Below the pieces are notes generated by a model. That model saw only the letters and a list, made by a program, of their open reading frames with translations. It did no database searches and was not told the origin of the DNA. The position numbers and the translations under genes were made by a program. A stretch of DNA of 29,360 nucleotides, from NCBI RefSeq assembly GCF_000720635.1, contig NZ_JOCF01000087.1, positions 1 to 29,360 on the forward strand, written 5' to 3'. Positions within the stretch are counted from its first letter, which is position 1. Each line of letters starts with the position of its first letter. This document shows positions 6,825 through 14,793 of this stretch, one piece after another. Origin of the DNA: Streptomyces sp. NRRL WC-3742 (GTDB taxonomy: Bacteria; Actinomycetota; Actinomycetes; Streptomycetales; Streptomycetaceae).

Positions 6825-6870
6825 ACCGCGCCGCCCCCGGGCCGCCGTACCGGCTGCTCCGTCCGGACCC

Positions 6871-6916
6871 CGGTGCGGGCCGCGACTTTGGTGATCCCGG
6901 CCCGCACCGAAAGTCG
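6871..6916. promoter_or_regulatory. Overlapping, mutually exclusive inverted repeats
   Basis: Two stem structures compete here. The first pairs CGGTGCGGGCCG (6871-6882) with its exact complement at 6898-6909, a perfect 12-bp stem with a 15-nt loop. The second pairs CGACTTTGGTG (6883-6893) with CACCGAAAGTCG (6905-6916), 11 bp with one bulge and an 11-nt loop. They share 6905-6909 and the loop of one holds an arm of the other, so both cannot form at once. The site is midway between two divergent genes and may be a double operator. Confidence 0.6.
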
Positions 6917-6941
6917 GACTACCCGGGCAGGGGGCGCCTCC

Positions 6942-6947
6942 TAGGCT
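6942..6947 (+). promoter_or_regulatory. -10 box of a probable leaderless promoter (small membrane protein)
   Basis: TAGGCT fits TAnnnT and ends 7 nt before the ATG at 6955, with no Shine-Dalgarno. This matches the arrangement seen for several neighbouring genes. Confidence 0.55.
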
Positions 6948-6954
6948 CGCAGCC

Positions 6955-7152
6955 ATGAAGGACCTGCTCGGCTACCTCGGCCTCGTACTGATCCTCGGCG
7001 GCGGCACCGGCCTGCTGGCCGACCGGCTCGGCGGCTTCCGGCTCTTCGGCTTCGTCCGCCACCTGGTCCCGGACGGCCACGAGACGGTCGGGTACGCGAC
7101 GCTGCTGGTCCTCGGCGTACTCCTGGCGATCCCGGCGGCGAAGCGGGGCTGA
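6955..7152 (+). CDS. Small two-helix membrane protein
   Basis: The 65 residues form two hydrophobic segments (about 4-21 and 46-60) joined by a short polar loop with RLFGFVRHLVPDGHETVG, and end KRG. There is no signal peptidase site. The ATG has TAGGCT 7 nt upstream and no Shine-Dalgarno, suggesting leaderless translation. It is divergent to the D,D-carboxypeptidase across 142 bp that hold competing inverted repeats, so the two may be co-regulated and could share a cell-envelope role. I do not recognise a named family. Confidence 0.72.
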   Translation: MKDLLGYLGLVLILGGGTGLLADRLGGFRLFGFVRHLVPDGHETVGYATLLVLGVLLAIPAAKRG

Positions 7153-7193
7153 ACCGGCGTCGCGCTGATCCGACAAGATGGCCCGGACAGGGC

Positions 7194-9011
7194 CTAGTAC
7201 TCGTTGCTGGGGGCCTGGGTGGTGGGGCCGAGGTCGGGCTGGTCGCGCAGGTCGAGGGCTTCGCCGTGGTGCTGGAGTTCGAGGACGAGGAGTTCGTTGG
7301 GGCCCTCGTGCCAGAGCGGGGCGGGGGCGTAGAGGGTGCGTTGGGGGCCCTCGGCGCTGTAGCGGCCGAGGAGGAAGCCGTTGAGCCAGAGCAGGCCGTG
7401 GCCCCAGCCGGGGAGGGCGACGAAACCGTCGGCGGGGGCGGGGAGTTCGGTGGTGAAGCGGTGGAACGTCGGTTCGCCGTCGTGGACTTGGGCCTCCGGT
7501 GAGTACCGCAGCGCGGACAGGTCCGTCAGCGGCAGCGGGTGGATCTGCCAGTCGAAGAGTCGCTGGTGGCCGTGGGAGACGCCGCGGGTGATGCCCTTGC
7601 GATCGTCCATCTGGGGGCCGTAGTTCACCCGGCCGAGCGCCTCGACGAGGATGTCCAGCACCACCCCGTCCTCGCCGGTGGCCAGGGGCAGGGTGTCGCC
7701 GGGGGAGTTGCGGTCGAGCGTGCCGAGCGGGCGCCCGTCCGCGAAGACGTATGCACAGTCGGCCAAACCGTCGACGCGCAGCGGGAGTTCCTCGCGCGGG
7801 CCGGGCACGCGGGTGCGGTAGTGGATGAATCCGCGGTCCTGACCGAGGCGTTCCATCGGCTCGGGGGACGGGCGGTGGACGGGGGTGGAGAGCGCGTCCA
7901 GGGAGGCGGAGGTGAGCAGCGGCGCGCGGCCGGAGGAGACGATCCGCTGCGGGGCCAAGCGCGGTGGCCGGGCGGGGAGTTCGTCCTCCGGCAGCGGGAC
8001 GTAGCGACCGATGACCTCCCGGAAGGCGTGGAACTTCTCGGTCAGCTCGCCCGCCTCGCCGATCGGGGCGTCGTAGTCGTAGCTGGTGACGGTCGGCTCG
8101 TACCCGGAGTCGTACGGGTGGGCGCCGGTGTGGTTGGCGCCAGCCCAGAGGCCGAAGCTGGTGCCGCCGTGGGCCATGTAGAGGTTGACGGAGGCGCCGG
8201 TGGCGAGCAGTTCGTCGAGGGAGGCGGCGGACTCCTTCGGGTCGCGGACGTGGTGGGGCCTGCCCCACCGGTCGAACCAGCCGATCCAGAACTCCATGAC
8301 GGCGAGCGGCCCTTGGGGCCGGTGTCGGCGCAGGACCGTGAGGCGTTCGGGGGCGCGGGAGCCGAAGGTGGCGGTGGCGAGGTGGCCGGGCAGGGAGCCG
8401 CCCTGCTGCATGGTGTCCTGGGCGCCGTCGGTGGTGAACAGCAGGCAGTCGACGCCGCGGGCGACCAGGCCGTCGCGCAGGTGGCGCAGGTAGGCGGCGT
8501 CGTCGCCGTAGCTGCCGTACTCGTTCTCGACCTGGACGGCGACGACCGGCCCGCCCCGGCTGCCGAGCAGGGGCAGCACCTCGGGCACGAGCGCGTCGAA
8601 CCAGGCGTCCACCTCGGCGAGGTAGGCCGGGTCGGCGCAGCGCAGCCGCAGGCCGTCCACGGCGAGCAGCCGGGCGGGCAGGCCCCCGAACTCCCACTCG
8701 GCGCAGATGTACGGGCCGGGGCGCAGGATCACGTCCAGGCCGAGGTCTCCGGCCAGGCGCAGGAACCGGGGGAGGTCCCGCCAACCGGTGAAGTCGACGG
8801 TACCGCCCGGGAGTTCGTGGAAGTTCCAGGGGACGTACGTGTCGACGGTGTTGACCCCGAGCGCCCGGACGCGGCGCAGCCGGTCCTCCCACTGGTCGGG
8901 GTGGACGCGGAAGTAGTGGATCGCGCCGGAGACGATGCGGTGGGGCTCGCCGTCGCGCAGGAAGCCGTTGGCGTCGAGGTCGAGTTCGAGTCGGGTCACG
9001 GGGGACGTCAC
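7194..9011 (-). CDS. Beta-galactosidase, glycoside hydrolase family 35
   Basis: It hydrolyses terminal beta-galactosides with retention. The 605 residues contain the family signature GPYICAEWEFGGLP (99-112), the acid/base Glu164 in VENEYGSYG, and the nucleophile Glu240 in LAVMEFWIGWFDRWG, followed by the C-terminal beta-sandwich domains (to GLLWLNGFLLGRY). Length and order fit bacterial GH35. No signal peptide is present, so it should act on imported sugars. The start is set at GTG 9011 because the GH35 fold begins at VTRLELDLDANGF; a GTG at 8999 is an alternative and a reading from 9080 is unlikely. A dyad containing a TACAAT -10 box lies upstream at 9098-9119. No transporter or LacI gene is adjacent. 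Confidence 0.92.
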   Translation of the reverse strand: MTSPVTRLELDLDANGFLRDGEPHRIVSGAIHYFRVHPDQWEDRLRRVRALGVNTVDTYVPWNFHELPGGTVDFTGWRDLPRFLRLAGDLGLDVILRPGPYICAEWEFGGLPARLLAVDGLRLRCADPAYLAEVDAWFDALVPEVLPLLGSRGGPVVAVQVENEYGSYGDDAAYLRHLRDGLVARGVDCLLFTTDGAQDTMQQGGSLPGHLATATFGSRAPERLTVLRRHRPQGPLAVMEFWIGWFDRWGRPHHVRDPKESAASLDELLATGASVNLYMAHGGTSFGLWAGANHTGAHPYDSGYEPTVTSYDYDAPIGEAGELTEKFHAFREVIGRYVPLPEDELPARPPRLAPQRIVSSGRAPLLTSASLDALSTPVHRPSPEPMERLGQDRGFIHYRTRVPGPREELPLRVDGLADCAYVFADGRPLGTLDRNSPGDTLPLATGEDGVVLDILVEALGRVNYGPQMDDRKGITRGVSHGHQRLFDWQIHPLPLTDLSALRYSPEAQVHDGEPTFHRFTTELPAPADGFVALPGWGHGLLWLNGFLLGRYSAEGPQRTLYAPAPLWHEGPNELLVLELQHHGEALDLRDQPDLGPTTQAPSNEY

Positions 9012-9097
9012 CTGTCTTCGGGGGAGGGTGGCGAGGCCGTCCAGCGTACGGGCAGGGGCACCCGGTCGGTCGTCTCCCACACCGCAGGGGAGCGATT

Positions 9098-9119
9098 GCG
9101 CCGATTGTAGGATCGGCGC
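9098..9119 (-). promoter_or_regulatory. Operator-like dyad over the beta-galactosidase promoter
   Basis: GCGCCGAT (9098-9105) is repeated exactly inverted at 9112-9119 around a 6-nt centre. On the minus strand the centre contains TACAAT (9109-9104), a good -10 box, giving a start near 9097 and a leader of about 85 nt. A repressor bound to this dyad would cover the -10 box. No matching -35 is clear. Confidence 0.6.
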
Positions 9120-9207
9120 GGACTCAACGGGGGAGGACGAGACGTTCGGATCACGCGAGCGCGTGGCGGAGTTGCCGGCCCGGCGCCGACACCGCCGTCG
9201 GCACCCG

Positions 9208-9777
9208 CTAGGAGAAGCCCGCGGTGTCGAGCTCGAGGTCGAGCGGCGCGGGCAGCCGTACGGGGGTTCCGAAGGGATGGGGGCCTTCGATCAGGGTGTA
9301 GCCGAGCCGGCCGGGCCGGGAGAACAGGGTGCAGGTGCGTTCCTGCCGGTCGACCAGGAGGTACACGGGGGCGCCGAACTGGGAGTAGCGCCGCCGCTTC
9401 GTGGTTCGGTCGGTGTCGCCGTTCGACGGCGACGTGACTTCGACGACGAGCATGGTCTGGTCGGGCAGGAGCGCACCTTCGGTCTTCGCCAACTCGGCCG
9501 GCACGACGGCGAGATCCGGCACGTAGTAGTTCTCCGTCCCCGGCAGGTCGAGGTTCCCCGACCCGGCACGCAGACCGAGCTCGCGCATGCGGGGCCCGAT
9601 CTGTTCGCGGATCAGGTCGATGGCGGTCTCGTGGGCCCAGGACGGTGACACGGGGGTGATGACTCCCTCGACGATCTCGACACGATCGCCCGCAATATGC
9701 CGAATCGCATACTTCAGGGCTTGCTCCGGATTCGGCACCTGGCTGTAGTCGCCTGGGCTCGCGTGCGCCGTACTCAC
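9208..9777 (-). CDS. Uma2-family protein (PD-(D/E)XK nuclease-like fold)
   Basis: The 189 residues match the Uma2/DUF820 family, which is abundant in streptomycetes and cyanobacteria and has a restriction-endonuclease-like fold. Family marks are the YVPDLAVV strand with Asp88, the LVVEVTSPS strand with Glu113, Lys127 before YSQFGAPVYLLVD, and SWAHETAIDLI near residue 46. Whether it cuts DNA is not established for most members. GTG at 9777 is chosen because AGGAGA lies 7 nt upstream. It is flanked by the beta-galactosidase and a TetR gene on the same strand but has gaps of 196 and 140 bp, so it is probably transcribed alone. Confidence 0.9.
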   Translation of the reverse strand: MSTAHASPGDYSQVPNPEQALKYAIRHIAGDRVEIVEGVITPVSPSWAHETAIDLIREQIGPRMRELGLRAGSGNLDLPGTENYYVPDLAVVPAELAKTEGALLPDQTMLVVEVTSPSNGDTDRTTKRRRYSQFGAPVYLLVDRQERTCTLFSRPGRLGYTLIEGPHPFGTPVRLPAPLDLELDTAGFS

Positions 9778-9917
9778 GTGCTGTTCTCCTGTCCGAAACT
9801 CAGTCCTCGGAACGGACCAGTGACATCTGCAGAGCGGAACGCTCACGGATGGTGTGGCCCTGATTACGTTACTAGGTGCGGGTATGCGACGTGGACGGCG
9901 TGCCTCGAGGAAGTGCC

Positions 9918-10661
9918 CTATCGGGGAGCGCCGGACGCGGCGATGCCGGCGAGGAGGACGGCGAGGCCCTCGTGGAGGGGCTGGGGCGGGGTGGGGGCGG
10001 ACTGCATCGCGGTGAAGAGGGGGTAGTGCTGCGGGAGGTCGGGGGCGAGGTCGGCGAGGCCCGTGGAGCGGGCGGTCCACCAGGCTTCGTCGGAGATGCC
10101 GGTGGCTTCGGCGGCGCCGCGGGCGTCGGCGGTGGCGGCGGCGAGGCCGCGGACGAACTGCCAGAGGGCGGCGACGGCTCCGCGCAGGCGGGTGGGTGGC
10201 AGGGCGGCGGGGGTGAGGGCGCGCAGGAGGGTTTCCATGGCGGCGAGTTCGGCGGGGCCGAGGACGGGGCGGGCCTGGGAGATCCGGAGCATCCAGGGGT
10301 GGCGCAGGTAGCACTCGTAGAGGTCCTCGGCCCAGGTGGTGACGGCTTCGCGCCAGTCCTCCGACTCGCCTTCACGGGTGGGGAGTTCGGCGAGTGCGCG
10401 GTCGTGCATGAGGTCGAGGAGTTCGTCCTTGCCGGGGACGTACGTGTAGAGCGCCATGGCGGTGCGGCCGAGGCGTTCGCCGACGGCGCGCATGGAGAGG
10501 GCGGCCATGCCCCCGGCGTCGGCGACTTCCAGCGCGGCGCTGACGATGGCGTCCACGCTCAGTGCCGGTTTGGGGCCGGTACGGGGGGCGGGTGGCGGCG
10601 CGGCGCCCCAGAGGAGGGCGAGTGAGCGGCGGGCGTCGCCCTGCCCGGCGTAGACGGTCAT
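9918..10661 (-). CDS. TetR-family regulator with TetR_C-type effector domain
   Basis: This 247-residue repressor has a 30-residue basic leader, then the helix-turn-helix at about 37-82 (AIVSAALEVADAGGMAALSM, LGRTAMALYTYVPGKDELL), and a ligand domain to the end. The AMALYTYVPGKDELLDLM sequence is typical of the TetR_C branch that includes regulators of antibiotic exporters. ATG at 10661 follows AAGGAG at good distance. Two nearly identical sites, TTATG[G/T]CGTAA, lie at 10674-10684 and 10709-10719 between this gene and a divergent 41-codon ORF, and should be its operators. Its expected large target gene is missing. Confidence 0.88.
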   Translation of the reverse strand: MTVYAGQGDARRSLALLWGAAPPPAPRTGPKPALSVDAIVSAALEVADAGGMAALSMRAVGERLGRTAMALYTYVPGKDELLDLMHDRALAELPTREGESEDWREAVTTWAEDLYECYLRHPWMLRISQARPVLGPAELAAMETLLRALTPAALPPTRLRGAVAALWQFVRGLAAATADARGAAEATGISDEAWWTARSTGLADLAPDLPQHYPLFTAMQSAPTPPQPLHEGLAVLLAGIAASGAPR

Positions 10662-10673
10662 CCCGGCATCTCC

Positions 10674-10722
10674 TTATGGCGTAAAGTGCCGCCCCCGACG
10701 GCAACTCTTTATGTCGTAAGGT
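10674..10722. promoter_or_regulatory. Twin TetR operators and divergent promoter
   Basis: TTATGGCGTAA (10674-10684) and TTATGTCGTAA (10709-10719) differ at one base, and each is a near-palindrome of the form TTAyGnCrTAA. Centres are 35 bp apart. The second overlaps TAAGGT (10717-10722), a good -10 box for the rightward ORF at 10744; the first lies just upstream of the tetR Shine-Dalgarno. This is the layout expected for a repressor that controls itself and a divergent gene. Confidence 0.75.
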
Positions 10723-10743
10723 TACCAACCGAAGGGGTTCGCG

Positions 10744-10869
10744 ATGACACCGCCCACCACGCTGCCGGTCGCCTTCGTCGAGGTCGCGGACGTGCGGGAG
10801 CGGCGGCCGCCGGTCGGGCCCGCCGGGTTGAGCGTGCGCCGGCTGCGGGAGGGGCTCGCCCAGCGCTGA
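10744..10869 (+). CDS. 41-codon ORF, divergent target of the TetR regulator
   Basis: ATG at 10744 has a strong GAAGGGG 6 nt upstream and TAAGGT as -10 box, so both transcription and translation signals are in place. The product begins MTPPTTLPVAFVEVADV and ends with a basic GLSVRRLREGLAQR. There is no membrane segment or known motif. It is either a real small protein or the surviving start of a larger gene, since TetR_C regulators normally face an exporter or oxidoreductase gene. No longer ORF follows in any frame before the protease at 11314. Confidence 0.5.
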   Translation: MTPPTTLPVAFVEVADVRERRPPVGPAGLSVRRLREGLAQR

Positions 10870-11008
10870 GGTGTTTTCGCGCGGCGCGGAGGGGGAAGGG
10901 TGCGAGACGTCGTCCGATCGCTGTCGAATGTCGCTCTCGGATGGCGATGGTTCGCCAGTGTCCAGAGTTCGCCACCGACTCTTCCCGTTCGGCTCCGGTC
11001 GGCTGTGA

Positions 11009-11092
11009 CAGGTGCGTGATCAGGTGTGCGACCAGGCGTGTGACCAGGCGCGTAACCAGGTGCGTAGCCAGGGATGTGGCCGGATGCGGTCA
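11009..11092. repeat. 12-bp tandem repeat, six to seven copies
   Basis: Six clear units, each starting CAGG, follow without a break from 11009 to 11080 (for example CAGGTGCGTGAT, CAGGCGTGTGAC, CAGGCGCGTAAC); a seventh at 11081-11092 is degenerate. The consensus is CAGGyGyGTrAC. The units have diverged, so the array is old and has been kept rather than freshly expanded. Confidence 0.85.
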
Positions 11093-11130
11093 GGGGAAAA
11101 GCGGGGACCTGGCCCGATTTCTCCCATGAA

Positions 11131-11166
11131 TTTTACTTTCTGATGGTCATTTTTACTTTCTGATGG
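11131..11166. repeat. AT-rich duplicated 16-mer upstream of the protease
   Basis: TTTTACTTTCTGATGG occurs at 11131-11146 and again, identical, at 11151-11166, with a period of 20 bp or about two helical turns. The base composition is far from the surrounding GC-rich DNA. It lies 100 bp upstream of the candidate -10 box of the protease gene and looks like a paired protein-binding site. Confidence 0.8.
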
Positions 11167-11313
11167 GGATTTCCCCCCTTGTCGTGGTCGTGTCGCATGC
11201 GCTGGAATTCGACCGCAGTCGGGACGCGCGGTCCGGACCAACCACGCGGCCGATCTGGACTCGCGTACGGTGGGCCGTGCTACCTGACGTCTCATCAGAC
11301 GAAAGGATGTCCA

Positions 11314-14300
11314 TTGATCGGCTGGCGAAAGGCCCAGCTCGCAGCTGCCGTCACGGTCACCACCGCGTCCATGGTTCTCACCTTCGGGACCTGTGCGAAC
11401 GCGGCCCCCGTCCCGGCCCCGCAGGACGCCCCGGCGGCGTCCGCGGACGGGCCGGCGGCTCCGGTGATCGTGATCCTGAAGGACCAGATAGCGGACGCCC
11501 CGGCCGATTCCGGCCACGTCGGCGCCCGCCAGCAGAAGACCGCGCACGCGCAGGCTCCGCTGCTGGACAAGGTCAAGGCCGGCGGCGGCACCGACGTCAA
11601 GAGCTTCGTGGTCGGCAACGCCTTCTCGGCCACCGTGAGCCCGGCGCTGCGCGCGTCCCTCCAGGCCGACCCGTCCGTCGCCTCCGTGGTGACGGACACC
11701 CAGGTGCAGGTCGCCCCGGCGGCCGCGGGTGCGGCGAAGAAGGACAAGGACGCCACCAAGGCGGCCAAGGCCGGCGGGAAGTCCGAGGCCGTTTCGGGCA
11801 GTAACGGTCAGACCTCGGCGGAGAACGCGACCAACACGGTCTGCCCCTCCGACCCGTCCAAGCCGCTGCTGGAGCCCGAGGGCCTCTACTCCACCCACGC
11901 CTACACCGGCAACGGCAAGCCCGGCGTGGAGAACCTGGCCACCGGCAAGGGCGTCAAGGTCGCCTACATCGCGGACGGCCTCGACCCGAACAACCCGGAC
12001 TTCATCCGGGCCGACGGCTCGCACGCCGTCGTCGACTACCAGGACTTCGCGGGCGAGGGCGTCAACACGCCCACCGGTGGCGCGGAAGCCTTCGGCGACG
12101 CCTCGGCGGTCATCGCCCAGGGCCGCCAGGTCTACGACGTCGCGGACTTCGTCAACCCCTCGCACGCGCTGAAGGCCGGCTGCACCATCCGCATCCGCGG
12201 CCTGGCGCCCGACGCCGACCTGGTCGCGCTGCGGGCCGGCGGCGAGATGATGTCCAACTCGTCGATCCTGCAGGCCATCGACTACGCGGTGCGGGTCTCG
12301 CACGTCGACGTGCTCAACGAGTCCTTCGGTGGCAACGTCACCCCGGACAGCGGCGCGCACGACACCATCGCGCTCTTCAACGAGCAGGCCGTCAAGGCCG
12401 GTGTCACCGTCGCCGTCTCCACGGGCGACGCGGGCATCAGCGGCACGATCGGGACCCCGGCCACGGACCCGTTCGTCATCGCGGTCGGTGCCTCCACCGA
12501 CAACCAGAACTACCAGCAGACGGGTTACGCGGGCGCCCAGTTCTCCAACAAGACCTGGAGCAACAACCGCATCTCCGCGCTGTCCTCCGGCGGCTTCACC
12601 CAGGCCGGCCGCACCGTCGACCTGGTCGCCCCGGGCGAGTCGGACTGGGCCCTGTGCTCGCCCGACACCACCAAGTACACGGACTGCACCGGGTTCAGCG
12701 GCAAGGGTTCGCCGATCCAGTCCTTCGGCGGCACCAGCCAGTCGGCCCCGTTCGTCACCGGCGCCGCGGCCCTGGTCATCCAGGCGTACCGCGACACCCA
12801 CGGCGGCGACTCCCCGACCCCGGCCCTGGTGAAGCGCCTGCTCACCGGCACCGCGCAGGACCTCGGCGTCCCGGCGGAGGAGCAGGGCGCCGGTCTGCTG
12901 AACGTCCGGGCCGCCGTCGAGGCCGCCCGCGGCTACGACGACGGTGACGGCACCGAGGGCGCCAACACCGTGGTCGTCAACACCGGCCAGCAGGACATCG
13001 CCGGCACCCCGGGCTCGACCCACACCGCCGACGTGGCCGTCAGCAACACCAGCGACAGCCCGCAGACCGTCAGCGCCTCGACCCGCGCCTTCGCGCCGCA
13101 GTCGAACAACTCGCAGACCGTGACGCTGGACACCTCCTCCAAGGACACCTTCAAGTACGCGACCAACGGCGCGGACTGGGTCCAGAAGCAGGTCAAGTTC
13201 ACCGTCCCGGCGGGCGCCGACCGCCTCGCGGCCTCCATCGCCTGGCAGGGCGCCCCGAACCCGGTCACCAACGGCCCGGTCGTGCGCCTGACGCTGCTCG
13301 ACCCGTCCGGCCGGTTCGAGACGAACACCCGCCCGCAGGGCGGCGCCACCCCGGCCAACTTCGGCCTGGTGGACGTCCCGCGCCCGGTCGCCGGTGAGTG
13401 GACGGCCGTCTTCTACACCCCGGCCGGCGCGAAGGGCTACAACGGCCCGGTCCAGTTCGGCACCGCCACCCAGCGGGCCGTCCCGGCCGGCGGCGTGAGC
13501 CCGACCACCACCGAGCTGCAGCCCGGTGAGACCAAGCACCTCAAGGTGCAGCTCACCACCCCGGCGACCAGCGGTGACTCCAGCGAGGCCATCGTGGTCT
13601 CCAGCTCGAACGGCAGCACCACCAGCGTGCCGGTCGTGCTGCGCAGCCTCGTCCCGCTCAAGGACGGTCAGGGCACCTTCACCGGCACCATCACCGGTGG
13701 CAACGCCCGCGGCTCCTCCCCGACGCAGTCCTTCGCGTACGGCTTCGACGTCCCGAAGGGCCAGAAGGACCTGCGGGTCGGCCTGACGGTCAAGGACCCG
13801 AAGCTGCTCATGCAGGGCGCGCTGATCAGCCCCAACGGCACCCCGGTCGACATCGAGGGCAACGCCGTCCTCGACGCCCAGGGCAACCTGACGGGCAGCG
13901 CGGCCGGTGTCTCGGCCACCACGATCAACCCGGCCGAGGGCCACTGGCGCTTCGTCCTGAACGTGCTCGGCCCGGTCAGCGGCCAGGAGCTCGCGCAGGA
14001 CTTCACCGGTACGGTCGCGCTCAACCGCAACCAGGCCACCGCGGCCGGCCTGCCGAACGACGGCAAGGTCAAGCTGGAGGCCGGCAAGCCGGTCAACGTG
14101 ACGGTGAACTACACCAACAACACCGTCGCGCCGCAGCGGATCGCGGCCGAGGGCCGTCTCGACAGCCGGGTGGACGTGCCGCTGGTGCCGCAGGGCGCCT
14201 CCGCGACCGTCGCCCTGCCGCTGAGCCTCAGCTCCTCGGTGCCGTCCTTCCTGGTGCCCCCGGGCACCGACCAGCTCAAGGGTGTCGCGGCCTCCACGAC

Positions 14301-14793
14301 CCCGGCCCAGCTGGAGCTGAGCGCCACCACCGGCTCGCCGGACCTGTTCGGTGACCTCAAGAAGGCCCAGAACGGCTCCACCATCTCGGTGGTGACCTCG
14401 AAGGGCAGCGCCGCGCAGCAGGTCGTCCCGGGCAACTGGGGCACCTTCGTGCAGCAGATCGGCCCGTTCGCCGGCCCCGCCCCGGCGGGTTCGGCCACGA
14501 TCACCGCCACCGCGCACACCCTGGCGTTCGACCCGGCGCTGACCTCCAGCACCGGTGACCCGTTCGCCGCCTCGGTGAACGCCTCGGCCCCGGCCGCCAC
14601 CCCGGTGGTCGTCCAGCCGGGCGCCAGCGGCTCGCTGCAGGTGACCGTGACCCCGACCGGCCCGAAGGGCAGCACGGTCAAGGGTGTGCTGTACCTGGTG
14701 TCCGGCCCGAGCTCGGTCGCGGCCGCCAACAACAGCCTCGGCACCACCGGTGCGGTGCTCGCGGCGATCCCGTACAGCTACACCGTGAGCTGA
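11314..14793 (+). CDS. Large secreted subtilase-like protease with altered catalytic residues
   Basis: The 1159-residue protein has a signal peptide (about 1-31, ending CANA/AP), an inhibitor-like propeptide (about 47-130), a subtilase-fold catalytic domain (about 210-530), and a long C-terminal half of repeated beta-sandwich-like strands with no membrane anchor or sortase signal. Ser475 in GGTSQSAPFVTGAAAL is the nucleophile and Asp221 (ADGLD) fills the first-acid position. The catalytic His region reads GAEAFGDAS: Glu258 stands where His is expected and Asp262 four residues on. The oxyanion Asn is Asp372 in STGDAG. These replacements resemble the Glu/Asp/Asp/Ser set of sedolisins (S53). The start is TTG at 11314, 6 nt after AAAGGA; the ATG at 11308 is out of frame. 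A strong terminator follows. Confidence 0.9.
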   Translation: MIGWRKAQLAAAVTVTTASMVLTFGTCANAAPVPAPQDAPAASADGPAAPVIVILKDQIADAPADSGHVGARQQKTAHAQAPLLDKVKAGGGTDVKSFVVGNAFSATVSPALRASLQADPSVASVVTDTQVQVAPAAAGAAKKDKDATKAAKAGGKSEAVSGSNGQTSAENATNTVCPSDPSKPLLEPEGLYSTHAYTGNGKPGVENLATGKGVKVAYIADGLDPNNPDFIRADGSHAVVDYQDFAGEGVNTPTGGAEAFGDASAVIAQGRQVYDVADFVNPSHALKAGCTIRIRGLAPDADLVALRAGGEMMSNSSILQAIDYAVRVSHVDVLNESFGGNVTPDSGAHDTIALFNEQAVKAGVTVAVSTGDAGISGTIGTPATDPFVIAVGASTDNQNYQQTGYAGAQFSNKTWSNNRISALSSGGFTQAGRTVDLVAPGESDWALCSPDTTKYTDCTGFSGKGSPIQSFGGTSQSAPFVTGAAALVIQAYRDTHGGDSPTPALVKRLLTGTAQDLGVPAEEQGAGLLNVRAAVEAARGYDDGDGTEGANTVVVNTGQQDIAGTPGSTHTADVAVSNTSDSPQTVSASTRAFAPQSNNSQTVTLDTSSKDTFKYATNGADWVQKQVKFTVPAGADRLAASIAWQGAPNPVTNGPVVRLTLLDPSGRFETNTRPQGGATPANFGLVDVPRPVAGEWTAVFYTPAGAKGYNGPVQFGTATQRAVPAGGVSPTTTELQPGETKHLKVQLTTPATSGDSSEAIVVSSSNGSTTSVPVVLRSLVPLKDGQGTFTGTITGGNARGSSPTQSFAYGFDVPKGQKDLRVGLTVKDPKLLMQGALISPNGTPVDIEGNAVLDAQGNLTGSAAGVSATTINPAEGHWRFVLNVLGPVSGQELAQDFTGTVALNRNQATAAGLPNDGKVKLEAGKPVNVTVNYTNNTVAPQRIAAEGRLDSRVDVPLVPQGASATVALPLSLSSSVPSFLVPPGTDQLKGVAASTTPAQLELSATTGSPDLFGDLKKAQNGSTISVVTSKGSAAQQVVPGNWGTFVQQIGPFAGPAPAGSATITATAHTLAFDPALTSSTGDPFAASVNASAPAATPVVVQPGASGSLQVTVTPTGPKGSTVKGVLYLVSGPSSVAAANNSLGTTGAVLAAIPYSYTVS

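Larger units (their letters stand above)
10870..11313. other. Gene-free stretch with two repeat arrays
   Basis: No convincing coding sequence is present on either strand. The stretch holds a 12-bp tandem array (11009-11092), an AT-rich duplicated 16-mer (11131-11166), and the protease leader: TACGGT at 11266-11271 as a possible -10 box and a CGTCT-CATC-AGACG hairpin (11288-11301) directly in front of the AAAGGA ribosome site. Confidence 0.7.

Noticed and set aside
9012..9080. N-terminal extension of the beta-galactosidase from GTG at 9080
   Set aside because: It adds 23 residues with no GH35 similarity and no ribosome site; the GH35 fold starts close to 9011.
11009..11128. Minus-strand 35-codon ORF through the 12-bp repeat (W-L-R-T-type tetrapeptide repeats)
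   Set aside because: Starts without a convincing ribosome site and the repeat units diverge without keeping a protein pattern; treated as non-coding.
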